Positions 7,525 to 15,643 of a stretch of DNA of 64,000 nt are shown here, in pieces (position 1 is the stretch's first letter; each line of letters starts with the position of its first letter). Location of the stretch: positions 1 through 64,000 of the forward strand of contig CAJXUY010000021.1 of assembly GCA_913060665.1 (NCBI GenBank), in the 5' to 3' direction. Source of the stretch: an uncultured Oleiphilaceae bacterium. GTDB taxonomy: Bacteria; Pseudomonadota; Gammaproteobacteria; Pseudomonadales; Oleiphilaceae. The notes beneath the pieces were generated by a model. The model was not told where the DNA came from and did not search any database. It worked only from the letters and a program-made list of their open reading frames with translations. A program made the translations under genes and the position numbers.

Positions 7525-8259
7525 CTAGGCCATCAATGCATCTCTATTGGACTCAATCCAATGGGTCGATGCATCGTATAGTTCTTTCTTGCTTTTTCCT
7601 TTCGAACAGATGGGCTTTCCGATTTTAACGGTAATTTTCCCCGGCTTTAGTATAAAGCTGTTGGGAGGCATACATAGGCCTGCGTTATGGGCTACTGGCA
7701 CAATAGGTGCTTGACTATGGTGAGCGAGTGCTGCGCCTCCACGGTTGAACTTTACTTGCGTGCCCGCCACTACACGGGTTCCTTCAGGAAAGATGAGCAC
7801 TGAACGGTTATGGGACACCCTATCGTGCCCCTGGGCAATCAGTTGTTTAAAGGCTTGAATAGGCTGTGTTCTATCAAGTGCAATCGGTTCAAGCAATTTC
7901 ATGCCCCAACCAAACAGTGGTATCTTTAGGAGCTCTTTTTTTAAAACAGTGCTGAGCGGTGAGAAGAGTGTCTGGAATAGAAAGGTCTCCCAGCTACTTT
8001 GATGGTTGCTCAGAATAATACACGGCCCTTCTGGGACGTTCTCTTTTCCTTCAATCTCATAATAGACACCGCAAATGACCTTACACCACCACAAAACAAA
8101 TACATTGTATCGAGTAAATACATACTGTCGTTGTTTAATATCGAGCAGTGGTACGATTAATACTGTAGCGCAACAATGTATAAAAAGTACGATATTACAA
8201 CCGACATGAAAAACGAGTGATCTTGCGACCAAGCTTACTCTTAAATATTTATTTGTCAT
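7525..8259 (-). CDS. 1-acyl-sn-glycerol-3-phosphate acyltransferase (PlsC family)
   Basis: 244 residues with an N-terminal membrane segment (VFHVGCNIVLFIHCCATVLIV). The acyltransferase block I is NHQSSWETF, where E takes the place of the aspartate of the HX4D motif, a substitution common in this subgroup. Block III is FPEGTR, and the IVPVAHNAG motif follows. The expected reaction is acylation of lysophosphatidate on the inner membrane during phospholipid synthesis. TAGGAAATA precedes the start on the minus strand. A second PlsC-family protein of a different subtype lies at 17462, so the two may differ in substrate. Confidence 0.87.
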   Translation of the reverse strand: MTNKYLRVSLVARSLVFHVGCNIVLFIHCCATVLIVPLLDIKQRQYVFTRYNVFVLWWCKVICGVYYEIEGKENVPEGPCIILSNHQSSWETFLFQTLFSPLSTVLKKELLKIPLFGWGMKLLEPIALDRTQPIQAFKQLIAQGHDRVSHNRSVLIFPEGTRVVAGTQVKFNRGGAALAHHSQAPIVPVAHNAGLCMPPNSFILKPGKITVKIGKPICSKGKSKKELYDASTHWIESNRDALMA

Positions 8260-8478
8260 TATTTCCTAAGGCCAAGTTAACGTAGCGGACTAAGTGTTAC
8301 ACAGTTCTCAATACTCGATATTTTATGAGCATGTGGATGTATGGTCTTGTCATTAGGTAACAATGTATTGACAGATTACATCAGTAAATGAAATATTTAA
8401 TTTACTTAGTAGTATATGCGTGAGTTAAAAATAGGCTCAGGTCTGCTCGAAGGCGGGTTAATCAATAGGAAATAATGA

Positions 8479-8895
8479 ATGAATAACGTCGAAATTATAT
8501 ACCCAGTATTGGCCCATATGCTTCTAGTGGTGTTTCTCTATATCCCCCTTATTATAAGAAAGTCCAAAGCGGTTAAAGATAATGCGGTTGACCTGAAAGA
8601 GACTGCATTGAATAATCAAGCATGGACTCCCGACGTGCAGAAAGTATCGAACAATATCGCTAATCAATTCGAGATACCCATACTATTCTATGCGCTATGC
8701 ATTATTATTGCGTTAACCCATAACGTAGGCATGCTTAATGTAGGGTTGGCTTGGAGCTATGTTGCGCTGAGATACGTTCATACCTATGTTCATATAGGGT
8801 CTAATTTTGTCCCCCTTAGAATGCGCATTTTTGCATTGTCTTTAGTGATAATTCTGGCCATGCTGATTCAACTATCAGTGCAGCTGGTTCAGTAA
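8479..8895 (+). CDS. MAPEG family membrane protein
   Basis: 138 residues with four hydrophobic segments and the MAPEG hallmarks: YPVLAHMLLVV at the N-terminus, NQFEIPILFYALCI in the second helix region, and LRYVHTYVHIGSN before the last two helices. Eukaryotic relatives act in eicosanoid and glutathione metabolism; bacterial members are mostly uncharacterised. The upstream 219 bases contain a TTGACA at 8368 but no convincing -10 element. The next gene follows after 23 bases, so the two may be cotranscribed. Confidence 0.85.
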   Translation: MNNVEIIYPVLAHMLLVVFLYIPLIIRKSKAVKDNAVDLKETALNNQAWTPDVQKVSNNIANQFEIPILFYALCIIIALTHNVGMLNVGLAWSYVALRYVHTYVHIGSNFVPLRMRIFALSLVIILAMLIQLSVQLVQ

Positions 8896-8918
8896 TAGTC
8901 CTTTAAGATAATAAATCT

Positions 8919-11141
8919 ATGAAGTTACGTGCGATATTTAATCATGTTCTCCAGCGGTTAGTCTTTTTGCAGGACCCTTGTTTGCGATTAGGGTTACTCA
9001 TTGTGCTCACCTTGGGAGTTGCGCCTAGCAGTGCTCAAACGGTGAGCGCCGAAAGCCATACAGTCTCGCCATTATTATTGCTAACTCAAGATGAGTCAGA
9101 CTTTCTTAAAACTCACCCTGTTTTGCGCATTCATGCAGAGGCCAACTGGCCTCCTTTTAATTTTATAGAGTACGGACAACCCAAAGGCTTTGTTAACGAT
9201 TACATACGCTTGTTGCAAGAAGTATCAGGCCTTAAATTTCAGTTTATAACTGGGTATAACTGGGATGAATATGTAGAGATGCTTCATAATCATGAAATCG
9301 ATCTGATTTCAAATATGACCATTACCCCAGAGCGCAAGAAGACGGCCTTATTTTCAGAACAAGCAATTGTAGAGGTCGCTGTCGGTTTGCTAACGCCTGA
9401 GAGCAATGCGGAAGTTAATGACCTAGAGGGTATCCGAGATAATAATCTGGTTTTAGGGGTTGTTAAGGGTTTTTATCATGAAGAGCTCATTAGGCGACAC
9501 TACCCTGAAATTACATTATTGCTCGCCAATGATATTCCCGATCTTATCAGCTTAGTCTCGTTAGGCAAGGCTGATGTAGCTCTTTCGACGTATGCTGTGT
9601 TTTCGTTTTATCTAAAAAGAGATTCAAATACCCACTTACACAATACTATCATCTTAAAACATTCGCTTTTTTATCCGTCAGCAGAGCATATCGGTATCAA
9701 TATTGATGATAAACCGTTAAAGAGTATTCTCGATAAAGCAATGAAGCTTATTACCAAAGAGCAGCGTGCATTATTGCAGAGTCGTTGGCCGGTAGCCATT
9801 GAACAGCAACCATTGTTGTCGAATAAAAATGAGCAGTGGAACGAAGACGAAAAGGCCTATTTCACCTATAAAAAGGTGATTAACATGTGTGTCCACCCAG
9901 CTTGGATGCCTTTAGAGGCTATTGATAAGGGAAAACATGTGGGTATGGCGGCAGACTATATTAATCGAATTCAGCAGCAGTTGGGGGTGCCTATCCAGTT
10001 GATTGCTACAAAAAGCTGGTCTGAAAGTATTGAGTTGGCAAAGAGTAGGCAGTGCGATATTTTATCGATGGTAATGGATACGCCTGAGCGTCGTAAGTAT
10101 CTTTCTTTTACCGACCCATACTTGACTATTCCTCTGGTGTTGGCAGCTAGAGGTGATGCTCTTTTTATTGCAGATATGGCTAGCGCCACTAACAAACGCT
10201 TAGGCATCGTAAAGGATTATGCTTTTGCTGAATTACTTAAGGTATCTTATCCGCAGTTAACGTTTGTTGAAATTAGTTCCATCAAAGACGGGTTAGAACA
10301 AGTAGAACGAGGGGAGCTTTATGGTGTTATTGACGCGTTAAGTGTCATTGGTTATGAGTTACAACGGAACCATCCTGAGCTTAAGATAGTCGGGAAGTTT
10401 GATGAATCTTGGCATCTAGGCATTGGCGTCAGGAATGATGTTCCTGTGTTGCTTCATGCATTCAACAATGCAATTAAATTGATTCCTGATAAGACCTTAC
10501 GGGATATCACTAATAAGTGGATTTCAGTACGTTATGAAAAAGCGGCTAATTTTTCAGACTTATGGAAATATCTACCATTCGTTATATTGGCGTTAGGCAT
10601 TTTGTTTTACCGTCAGCTGATACTCAAAAAATATAACAAAAAACTTGAAATGCTTTCGTATACAGACACCTTAACCGGTTGCGCTAATCGACAAAAAATA
10701 GATGAAGTGCTGCTTTATCACCTAAATGACTTTCTGCGTTATGAGGTGCCTTTTAGCGTTGTGCTGTGCGACCTTGATAATTTTAAACAGGTTAACGACA
10801 TACATGGTCATTTGGCGGGTGATACCGTATTGAAACGCTTTGCTAAATTGATGAGGCATAATATCAGAGCCAATGACTTAATAGGGCGATGGGGAGGAGA
10901 GGAGTTTTTGATTGTTTGCCCTAATACAGGTAGTGAAGGCGCTAGTCAGATTGCAATGCATCTTAAAGAGTCATTATCTTCATATATATTTCCTGAGATA
11001 GGGCATGTTACCGCTAGCTTTGGTGTAGCTGAGTACAACGATAATGCTATATCTATAGAAGAGTTGCTTAGTCATGCTGATGTTGCGCTTTATGAGTCGA
11101 AGAATGCTGGCCGGAATAAGGTAAGCGTATATCAACAATAA
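8919..11141 (+). CDS. diguanylate cyclase with two periplasmic substrate-binding domains
   Basis: 740 residues. A signal-anchor or signal sequence (GLLIVLTLGVAPSSAQ) is followed by two SBP_bac_3-type domains (about 50-290, with ANWPPFNFIEYG, and 310-545, with HPAWMPLEAID). A transmembrane helix (LWKYLPFVILALGILFY, about 550-570) leads to a C-terminal GGDEF domain. The active-site motif is RWGGEEFLIV, intact, and RAND lies five residues upstream as an RxxD inhibitory site. The protein should make cyclic di-GMP in response to a small periplasmic ligand, with product feedback. The ligand is unknown. Confidence 0.9.
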   Translation: MKLRAIFNHVLQRLVFLQDPCLRLGLLIVLTLGVAPSSAQTVSAESHTVSPLLLLTQDESDFLKTHPVLRIHAEANWPPFNFIEYGQPKGFVNDYIRLLQEVSGLKFQFITGYNWDEYVEMLHNHEIDLISNMTITPERKKTALFSEQAIVEVAVGLLTPESNAEVNDLEGIRDNNLVLGVVKGFYHEELIRRHYPEITLLLANDIPDLISLVSLGKADVALSTYAVFSFYLKRDSNTHLHNTIILKHSLFYPSAEHIGINIDDKPLKSILDKAMKLITKEQRALLQSRWPVAIEQQPLLSNKNEQWNEDEKAYFTYKKVINMCVHPAWMPLEAIDKGKHVGMAADYINRIQQQLGVPIQLIATKSWSESIELAKSRQCDILSMVMDTPERRKYLSFTDPYLTIPLVLAARGDALFIADMASATNKRLGIVKDYAFAELLKVSYPQLTFVEISSIKDGLEQVERGELYGVIDALSVIGYELQRNHPELKIVGKFDESWHLGIGVRNDVPVLLHAFNNAIKLIPDKTLRDITNKWISVRYEKAANFSDLWKYLPFVILALGILFYRQLILKKYNKKLEMLSYTDTLTGCANRQKIDEVLLYHLNDFLRYEVPFSVVLCDLDNFKQVNDIHGHLAGDTVLKRFAKLMRHNIRANDLIGRWGGEEFLIVCPNTGSEGASQIAMHLKESLSSYIFPEIGHVTASFGVAEYNDNAISIEELLSHADVALYESKNAGRNKVSVYQQ

Positions 11142-11229
11142 ATATGGCCCTAATCTTATTCACATTCTTTGTGGATAACTGACTGAACAAGTTCTTTACA
11201 GTGCTCTATAGCGCCCTATTTATAAGGGG

Positions 11230-11247
11230 TTTAAACATCTGTTTAAA
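11230..11247 (+). promoter_or_regulatory. perfect palindrome upstream of ynfA, candidate operator
   Basis: TTTAAACATCTGTTTAAA: two 8-base arms around TC, 57 bases before the ynfA start. The size suits a dimeric repressor site. No regulator gene lies next to it. Confidence 0.4.
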
Positions 11248-11303
11248 TATTACTCATTGATGACTGTGTTATGTTGTTCGCGTCGTAAGATAAGAAAAAA
11301 CAA

Positions 11304-11636
11304 ATGATTGAATTAAAAATAGTTGCTCTATTTGTGCTCACCGCAGTTGCAGAGATTTTAGGGTGTTATTTGCCATATCTTTGGCTTAAGCAAGATAAGA
11401 GTCCTTGGCTTCTAATCCCTGCAGCGATAAGTCTGGCGTTTTTTGCCTGGCTGTTGACACTACACCCAACCGCTGCTGGACGCGTTTATGCAGCTTATGG
11501 CGGCGTATACATTCTTGTTGCTGTGTTGTGGCTGTGGGGTGTTGATGGTATTAAGCCTACAGTCTGGGATGCTGTAGGGGCTAGTGTTGCGTTTATCGGC
11601 ATGGCCATTATTATGTTTGCACCAAGAAACCACTAA
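11304..11636 (+). CDS. ynfA: YnfA family (UPF0060) small membrane protein
   Basis: 110 residues with four hydrophobic helices. Family signatures include [38 protein letters not shown] and [19 protein letters not shown]. It resembles small multidrug resistance pumps in topology and sits in the inner membrane; transport activity has been reported for some members but cannot be inferred here. A perfect 18-base palindrome lies upstream and may control it. Confidence 0.9.
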   Translation: MIELKIVALFVLTAVAEILGCYLPYLWLKQDKSPWLLIPAAISLAFFAWLLTLHPTAAGRVYAAYGGVYILVAVLWLWGVDGIKPTVWDAVGASVAFIGMAIIMFAPRNH

Positions 11637-11755
11637 TGTGTAAAAACGTCATTCTCGGACTTTCATTTTAGTTTCTTTATTCTAATTTCTCCCGATAGTA
11701 TGAATAGTCCCTACGTTATTAGGGGTATTATTTTCAGGCTATTAAGGAGGTGTTT

Positions 11756-11860
11756 ATGAATGTTAACTTGTGCAATTGCAAGCTGTTAGTCTATATCTGG
11801 AACTTACAGGTAAAAGACCCGATGGCAGATTTAACCTTTAACTGTGATAATTTCGAATGA
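11756..11860 (+). CDS. 34-residue small protein with strong ribosome binding site (not in ORF track)
   Basis: AAGGAGG ends six bases before an ATG at 11756, close to an ideal ribosome binding site. It is followed by 34 codons and TGA at 11858-11860. The peptide starts MNVNLCNCKLLVYIWNLQVK and ends with an acidic tail containing CDNF. It has three cysteines (CNC plus one near the end) and an amphipathic or hydrophobic centre. A hairpin that looks like a terminator begins 34 bases after the stop, making a compact self-contained unit. Product unknown; a leader peptide or a small regulatory protein are both possible. Confidence 0.5.
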   Translation: MNVNLCNCKLLVYIWNLQVKDPMADLTFNCDNFE

Positions 11861-11893
11861 AGAGATCTATAACTAATAGGAGTTTATACAAAT

Positions 11894-11944
11894 ACTGATG
11901 AGACTATTCTGCTGATTGTTAAGCCTTTCGTCTCATCAGTTTTC
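11894..11944 (+). terminator. probable terminator between the small ORF and the beta-helix gene
   Basis: ACTGATGAGAC (11894-11904) and GTCTCATCAGT (11930-11940) are perfect 11-base arms around a 25-base loop, followed by TTTCA directly after the final T of the stem. The minus-strand side continues ATTTG, so it may serve both convergent genes. Confidence 0.55.
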
Positions 11945-11980
11945 ACTCTATTGTTAACAATTTCTGCTTAACGTTGATGA

Positions 11981-13222
11981 TTACTTAACTGAAACATTAT
12001 GTGTTTCAATATTATCGCCTTTGCTATTCCCTTCAAGTATCACGTTTTTGGTTTTTAGGTAGCCAGATGGTTCACTGATTTCCGCCTCATCTTCAATAAT
12101 CCATTGCCCGGCCTTAATGCCATACTTCTTACTTTCACTAACAGATACCTTGTTTAGTACACCGCCAATGCTGCCTTCACCTAGCTCAGTAAATTGTATG
12201 CCGTCGTCTCCCGATTTGCGCACTATAATTTTTGTCAGGTTTAATGTGATATCCCCTGCACCTTCTTCGTCTGCTTTGATTGCTTCATCTGAGTTACCCT
12301 CAGCGATGATGTTGCGTGCGGTAACGGTGATACTGCCATCGCCTGCTTCATCAAAATCAAGACCTTCATCAAGGTTGTTGCTGGTTTCAACTCGATAGAG
12401 GTTGGCTTGTATGCTGCCATTATCGGCTTCGTCAATATCGAATCCGTCATCTAGGTCGTCTTCGTTATAGAATCCGTTGTCGTTAAGTGTCACGTTGCTC
12501 ATTGTGCTGAAAATGCTACCGTTACCGGCTTCGTCAAGCTCTATCCCGTCCCCCCCATTGCCATCAATATGGCTTCTTACGATCCATGAGGATATATCAC
12601 CGTCACCGCGCTCATCTACTCTAATGCCATCAAAGTCAAGTGCTCCGGTGCCGTTACCGATAAAGTTAGAGTTATAAATCTCAAGGTCGATTCCGATTGA
12701 AGATCCAGCCGTGCCGTTATCAAATGCGTCTGTATTGTCATCAATGTGAAGACCGAATAGCGCTGATGAAAGCACATTAACATTCTTTAGGGTGACCGAT
12801 ATGTCATCGCCTTCGGCATTTTCAGGAACATTCACGACAATACCGCGAGTGGCGCTGTTTTCTACTGTGAGGTTTTTGATGATTAGGTCTGATTGTGTAT
12901 TAAAAACCAGAGTGCCATCTTCAGTAATGGCGGCCTCAAAACCACTGCTATCTACTATGAGTTCAAATATACCTGCGTTTTCGCCATTAAGGGTTGCACC
13001 GTTCCCGATAATGGTTAGCGCTTGTGTACCGGTATAAATCACAGGGGCCGTCAATGGTATATAAGCATTCTTTTTGAATACTATTTTTGAAATAGCGGGA
13101 TCTTGATTAGCCGCTGAAATCGCAGATTGTAGAGACGCTTCATCAAATACCGAATGGTTATTTTTTGCATGAGCAGAAAGTGATAATGCACCCATGGTTA
13201 GAGCGAGAATAGTTTTGTTCAT
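11981..13222 (-). CDS. secreted Asp-rich parallel beta-helix repeat protein
   Basis: About 413 residues. I place the start at ATG 13222, not the TTG at 13255, because AGAAGGC precedes it and the signal peptide MNKTILALTMGALSLSAHA then begins the protein. After an N-terminal cap resembling other right-handed beta-helix proteins (ISKIVFKKNAYIPL, ALTIIGNGATLNGEN) comes a series of units of 40-odd residues, each with a core like DGIELDEAGNGSI. Six variants are visible: DGIRVDERGDGDI, DGIELDEAGNGSI, DGFDIDEADNGSI, EGLDFDEAGDGSI, EAIKADEEGAGDI and DGIQFTELGEGSI. The acidic loops suggest calcium binding. No catalytic motif recognised; function unknown. Confidence 0.75.
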   Translation of the reverse strand: MNKTILALTMGALSLSAHAKNNHSVFDEASLQSAISAANQDPAISKIVFKKNAYIPLTAPVIYTGTQALTIIGNGATLNGENAGIFELIVDSSGFEAAITEDGTLVFNTQSDLIIKNLTVENSATRGIVVNVPENAEGDDISVTLKNVNVLSSALFGLHIDDNTDAFDNGTAGSSIGIDLEIYNSNFIGNGTGALDFDGIRVDERGDGDISSWIVRSHIDGNGGDGIELDEAGNGSIFSTMSNVTLNDNGFYNEDDLDDGFDIDEADNGSIQANLYRVETSNNLDEGLDFDEAGDGSITVTARNIIAEGNSDEAIKADEEGAGDITLNLTKIIVRKSGDDGIQFTELGEGSIGGVLNKVSVSESKKYGIKAGQWIIEDEAEISEPSGYLKTKNVILEGNSKGDNIETHNVSVK

Positions 13223-13334
13223 GTTATGCCTTCTAAGAGTGGTTTGATTATTCAAGTAACCCTATAGCGAACAGATTACAAATAAATGACATTTTTGTTT
13301 CCTTTCAAAGGCGCAAATTGTTCATTTGGGGATG

Positions 13335-13547
13335 TTATTCAAGACCGATATTGGTGATAATGAATTCGATCCTTTTTTGATCCGAATGATTAATTTGGGG
13401 CATGTATCCCACGGGGCGTCTGGGTTCTACGACCAAGATGGTCGTGCTATCGGTCAAGGCCACCGGCATTGAGTTATGTGCGCTATTAAGGATATGTTGG
13501 TGGGTAAAATTCGCTTTTAACGCCGTATTTGCAAGCGCAGTATTCAT
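13335..13547 (-). CDS. doubtful hypothetical ORF, 70 residues
   Basis: An ATG-initiated frame in the gap between the beta-helix gene and the DUF523 gene that is not the shadow of another gene. There is no recognisable ribosome binding site, and a stop lies a few codons upstream. The C-terminal half (STTILVVEPRRPVGYMPQ) has protein-like composition. It could be a small gene, a decayed fragment or chance. The remaining bases from 13223 to 13626 hold nothing else I can identify. Confidence 0.3.
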   Translation of the reverse strand: MNTALANTALKANFTHQHILNSAHNSMPVALTDSTTILVVEPRRPVGYMPQINHSDQKRIEFIITNIGLE

Positions 13548-13626
13548 TGAGCAATGTTACACCTGAAAAATAAAACTTGGGGCAGTTATAACGGGCAGTA
13601 TGAGCTGTTTAGGTGGGCTGGTTATA

Positions 13627-14565
13627 TTATAACTGATTAAGCAGTTTCAGCTCTTGAGGGTGGGGGTTCATATAATAAGCATTGCTGATGTATTCATCAG
13701 GTGCTTTTCGAAAGTGGTGCTTCAATAATGTGATCGGGACGATTAATGGTAGCTCTCCTAAACGGTACCGCTCGATCACTTCGGTAAGCTCGGCTTTATC
13801 ATCAGCGTCTAATGCTCGCTTTAGATAGCCCTGAATATGTTGCAGTACATTAACGTGGTTACCCCTTGTTGCGACCGTTTTAAGTACTAGCATCAAGTCT
13901 AATATGTATTGATTAGCTACTTGTGTGAGGTTGTTTTTGGAGGCGGTGGCAACGAGTTTGCCCAGTGCTCGGTAGTCTTGTTGATGGTGGCTCATCACAA
14001 TCAGCTTATGTTGACTGTGGAACTGAGTGAATTTATGCAGCGTGAGCCCTTCATGGTTCAGCTGTCGCCACCGACTCAAAACGTAAACTCGCTGAATGAA
14101 GTTTTCTCGCAGGCGCGAGTCTCCCAGTCGGCCTTCTTCTTCTATCGGTAAATAGGGTAGGTTTGCCATTGTTCGTTGAGCAAAAATTCCACTGCCTTTT
14201 CGGTGAGGCTGTCCGTTGATAAATACTTTGACTCTCTCCATGCCGCAGCTGGGAGAATCTTTTTTGAAAATATATCCACATAGCTCATTTTGCCAAGCAA
14301 ATTGGCTGTTTGCGCATTCATCGAGTTGTTCCGTTACATTAACCGTTTCATCTTTTACACCTACACACTGTACCTCTTCATTAACTTGAATCAATCGTAT
14401 CGGTTTTCTGGGCACCCCCATACCGATGGCAATTTCCGGGCAAAAGGATTTAAATTCGAAATACTCACTGAGTGTTCCATTGATGTAAGAATGGTTTTTA
14501 TGGCCACCATCATAACGGACTTTTTCGCCCAATAAGCAGCTGCTTATACCTATAGGAATCTTCAT
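13627..14565 (-). CDS. DUF523 and DUF1722 (YbgA-like) domain protein
   Basis: 312 residues. The N-terminal half (about 1-150), with IGISSCLLGEKVRYDGGHK, FCPEIAIGMGVPR and KKDSPSCGMERVKV, is DUF523, whose conserved cysteines suggest metal or cluster binding. The C-terminal half (about 185-305), with LHKFTQFHSQHKLIVMSHH and DEYISNAYYMNPHP, is DUF1722/YbgA. This fusion is common in proteobacteria, often near photolyase or phr-like genes, though none is seen here. The start is divergent from the alpha/beta hydrolase gene. Confidence 0.88.
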   Translation of the reverse strand: MKIPIGISSCLLGEKVRYDGGHKNHSYINGTLSEYFEFKSFCPEIAIGMGVPRKPIRLIQVNEEVQCVGVKDETVNVTEQLDECANSQFAWQNELCGYIFKKDSPSCGMERVKVFINGQPHRKGSGIFAQRTMANLPYLPIEEEGRLGDSRLRENFIQRVYVLSRWRQLNHEGLTLHKFTQFHSQHKLIVMSHHQQDYRALGKLVATASKNNLTQVANQYILDLMLVLKTVATRGNHVNVLQHIQGYLKRALDADDKAELTEVIERYRLGELPLIVPITLLKHHFRKAPDEYISNAYYMNPHPQELKLLNQL

Positions 14566-14727
14566 GTTGGTAATGTCTTTTGACGGTTTTTTAAATAAGC
14601 GTATGGGTTGATTTTAGCAGCTGATGGTATTTTTATGCACTTGGTTTTTCTGTTTCTGTTGTAGGTTCTAGGAGTGTCAAATTGAGTTGGGGCTAACAGG
14701 TTGCTGGTCTGCAATCGGCTGTTCATG

Positions 14728-14746
14728 TAATGTATTATCATTATCT
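14728..14746 (+). promoter_or_regulatory. Fur-box-like AT-rich repeat
   Basis: ATTATCATTATC (GATAATGATAAT on the other strand) matches 12 consecutive bases of the 19-base Fur consensus, with poor agreement in the remaining seven. It lies about 30 bases before the hydrolase start. Confidence 0.25.
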
Positions 14747-14776
14747 TATCCAGAAACCACATATGAATAATAAAAA

Positions 14777-15574
14777 ATGAATGTAGATATATTGGGTTTG
14801 AACATTGAATATAGTGATCAAGGTACGGGCACCCCCATACTACTGATGCATGGTAATCCCGATTGTCGTCATAGCTGGAAAATCGTGATCGAACGCTTGG
14901 GCGATGGTGTACGAGTCATTGCTCCGGACTTTCCAGGTTTTGGAGGCTCAGACCCACTGCCCGATGACTTTGACCTGGGCCCCGAAGGAATGGTTAAACT
15001 CTGGAACGAATTTATTGAGTCACTCGAACTAACGGAGCCTATCGTTGTAGCCGTTCATGATTTTGGAGGGCCTTGGTTACTGCCTTGGGTGAGTACTTAC
15101 CCTGAACGAGTGCGAGGTTTATTAATCATGAACACGTTATACCAGACGCAATACCGGTGGCATTTCTGGGCTAGGGTTTGGCAAACGCCCTTGTTAGGTG
15201 AATTATCGATGATGTTGGCAAATAGACCCTTGGTTCGATGGGAATTAAAAAGAGGCTCAGATAATTTTCCTATTTCACTCGCTGATGAAACGTATGATCG
15301 AATGACGCCTATAATGAAAAAAACAGTATTAAGAGTCTATAGGGCTTACGCTAAACCCCAAGAAATTTTTCAAGGCTGGCAACAACAACTCGCAAAGGCA
15401 TTGAAACAAATTCGCTCTCAGGTGATTTGGGGAGACAAAGACCCATATATTCAAAAGGAGTTTGCTTATTACTATGGCAGTTCTGTTACTCATCAGCCGG
15501 AACATGGCCATTGGGTGTATATTACAAACCCAGATTTGGTTGCTAACACATTGAAAGATCTTGCGGGTTGTTGA
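14777..15574 (+). CDS. alpha/beta hydrolase, haloalkane dehalogenase/epoxide hydrolase type
   Basis: 265 residues with the full alpha/beta-hydrolase core. HGNPDCRHSW is the oxyanion-hole motif. VAVHDFGGPW places an aspartate at the nucleophile elbow, WGDKDPY gives the candidate acid residue and PEHGHWVY the catalytic histidine. An aspartate nucleophile points to dehalogenases or epoxide hydrolases, not esterases. The halide-stabilising tryptophan normally following the nucleophile (HDWG) is phenylalanine here, so haloalkane dehalogenase activity is uncertain. Cytoplasmic; no signal peptide. Confidence 0.82.
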   Translation: MNVDILGLNIEYSDQGTGTPILLMHGNPDCRHSWKIVIERLGDGVRVIAPDFPGFGGSDPLPDDFDLGPEGMVKLWNEFIESLELTEPIVVAVHDFGGPWLLPWVSTYPERVRGLLIMNTLYQTQYRWHFWARVWQTPLLGELSMMLANRPLVRWELKRGSDNFPISLADETYDRMTPIMKKTVLRVYRAYAKPQEIFQGWQQQLAKALKQIRSQVIWGDKDPYIQKEFAYYYGSSVTHQPEHGHWVYITNPDLVANTLKDLAGC

Positions 15575-15578
15575 TTTT

Positions 15579-15606
15579 TTGCAGATATACGACTCTAAGG
15601 TACAAT
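15579..15606 (+). promoter_or_regulatory. sigma-70 type promoter of the EamA transporter gene
   Basis: TTGCAG, 16-base spacer, TACAAT, followed by a GC-rich discriminator GCCCGCC. The first ATG of the track ORF (15605) overlaps the -10 hexamer, which argues for translation from the later ATG at 15644. Confidence 0.5.
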
Positions 15607-15643
15607 GCCCGCCTCTTGTTTAGTCATAGGCAGTCCTGCAGTC

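Noticed and set aside
12117-13037. Several ORFs opposite or within the beta-helix gene
   Set aside because: They are shadows produced by the repetitive Asp/Gly/Ser codons of the real gene.
14562-14762. 66-residue minus-strand ORF upstream of the DUF523 gene
   Set aside because: It overlaps the start of the DUF523 gene, lacks a ribosome binding site and looks like intergenic sequence.
15605-15643. Upstream start of the EamA transporter
   Set aside because: The ATG overlaps the apparent -10 hexamer TACAAT and the extra residues precede the first membrane helix without family similarity.
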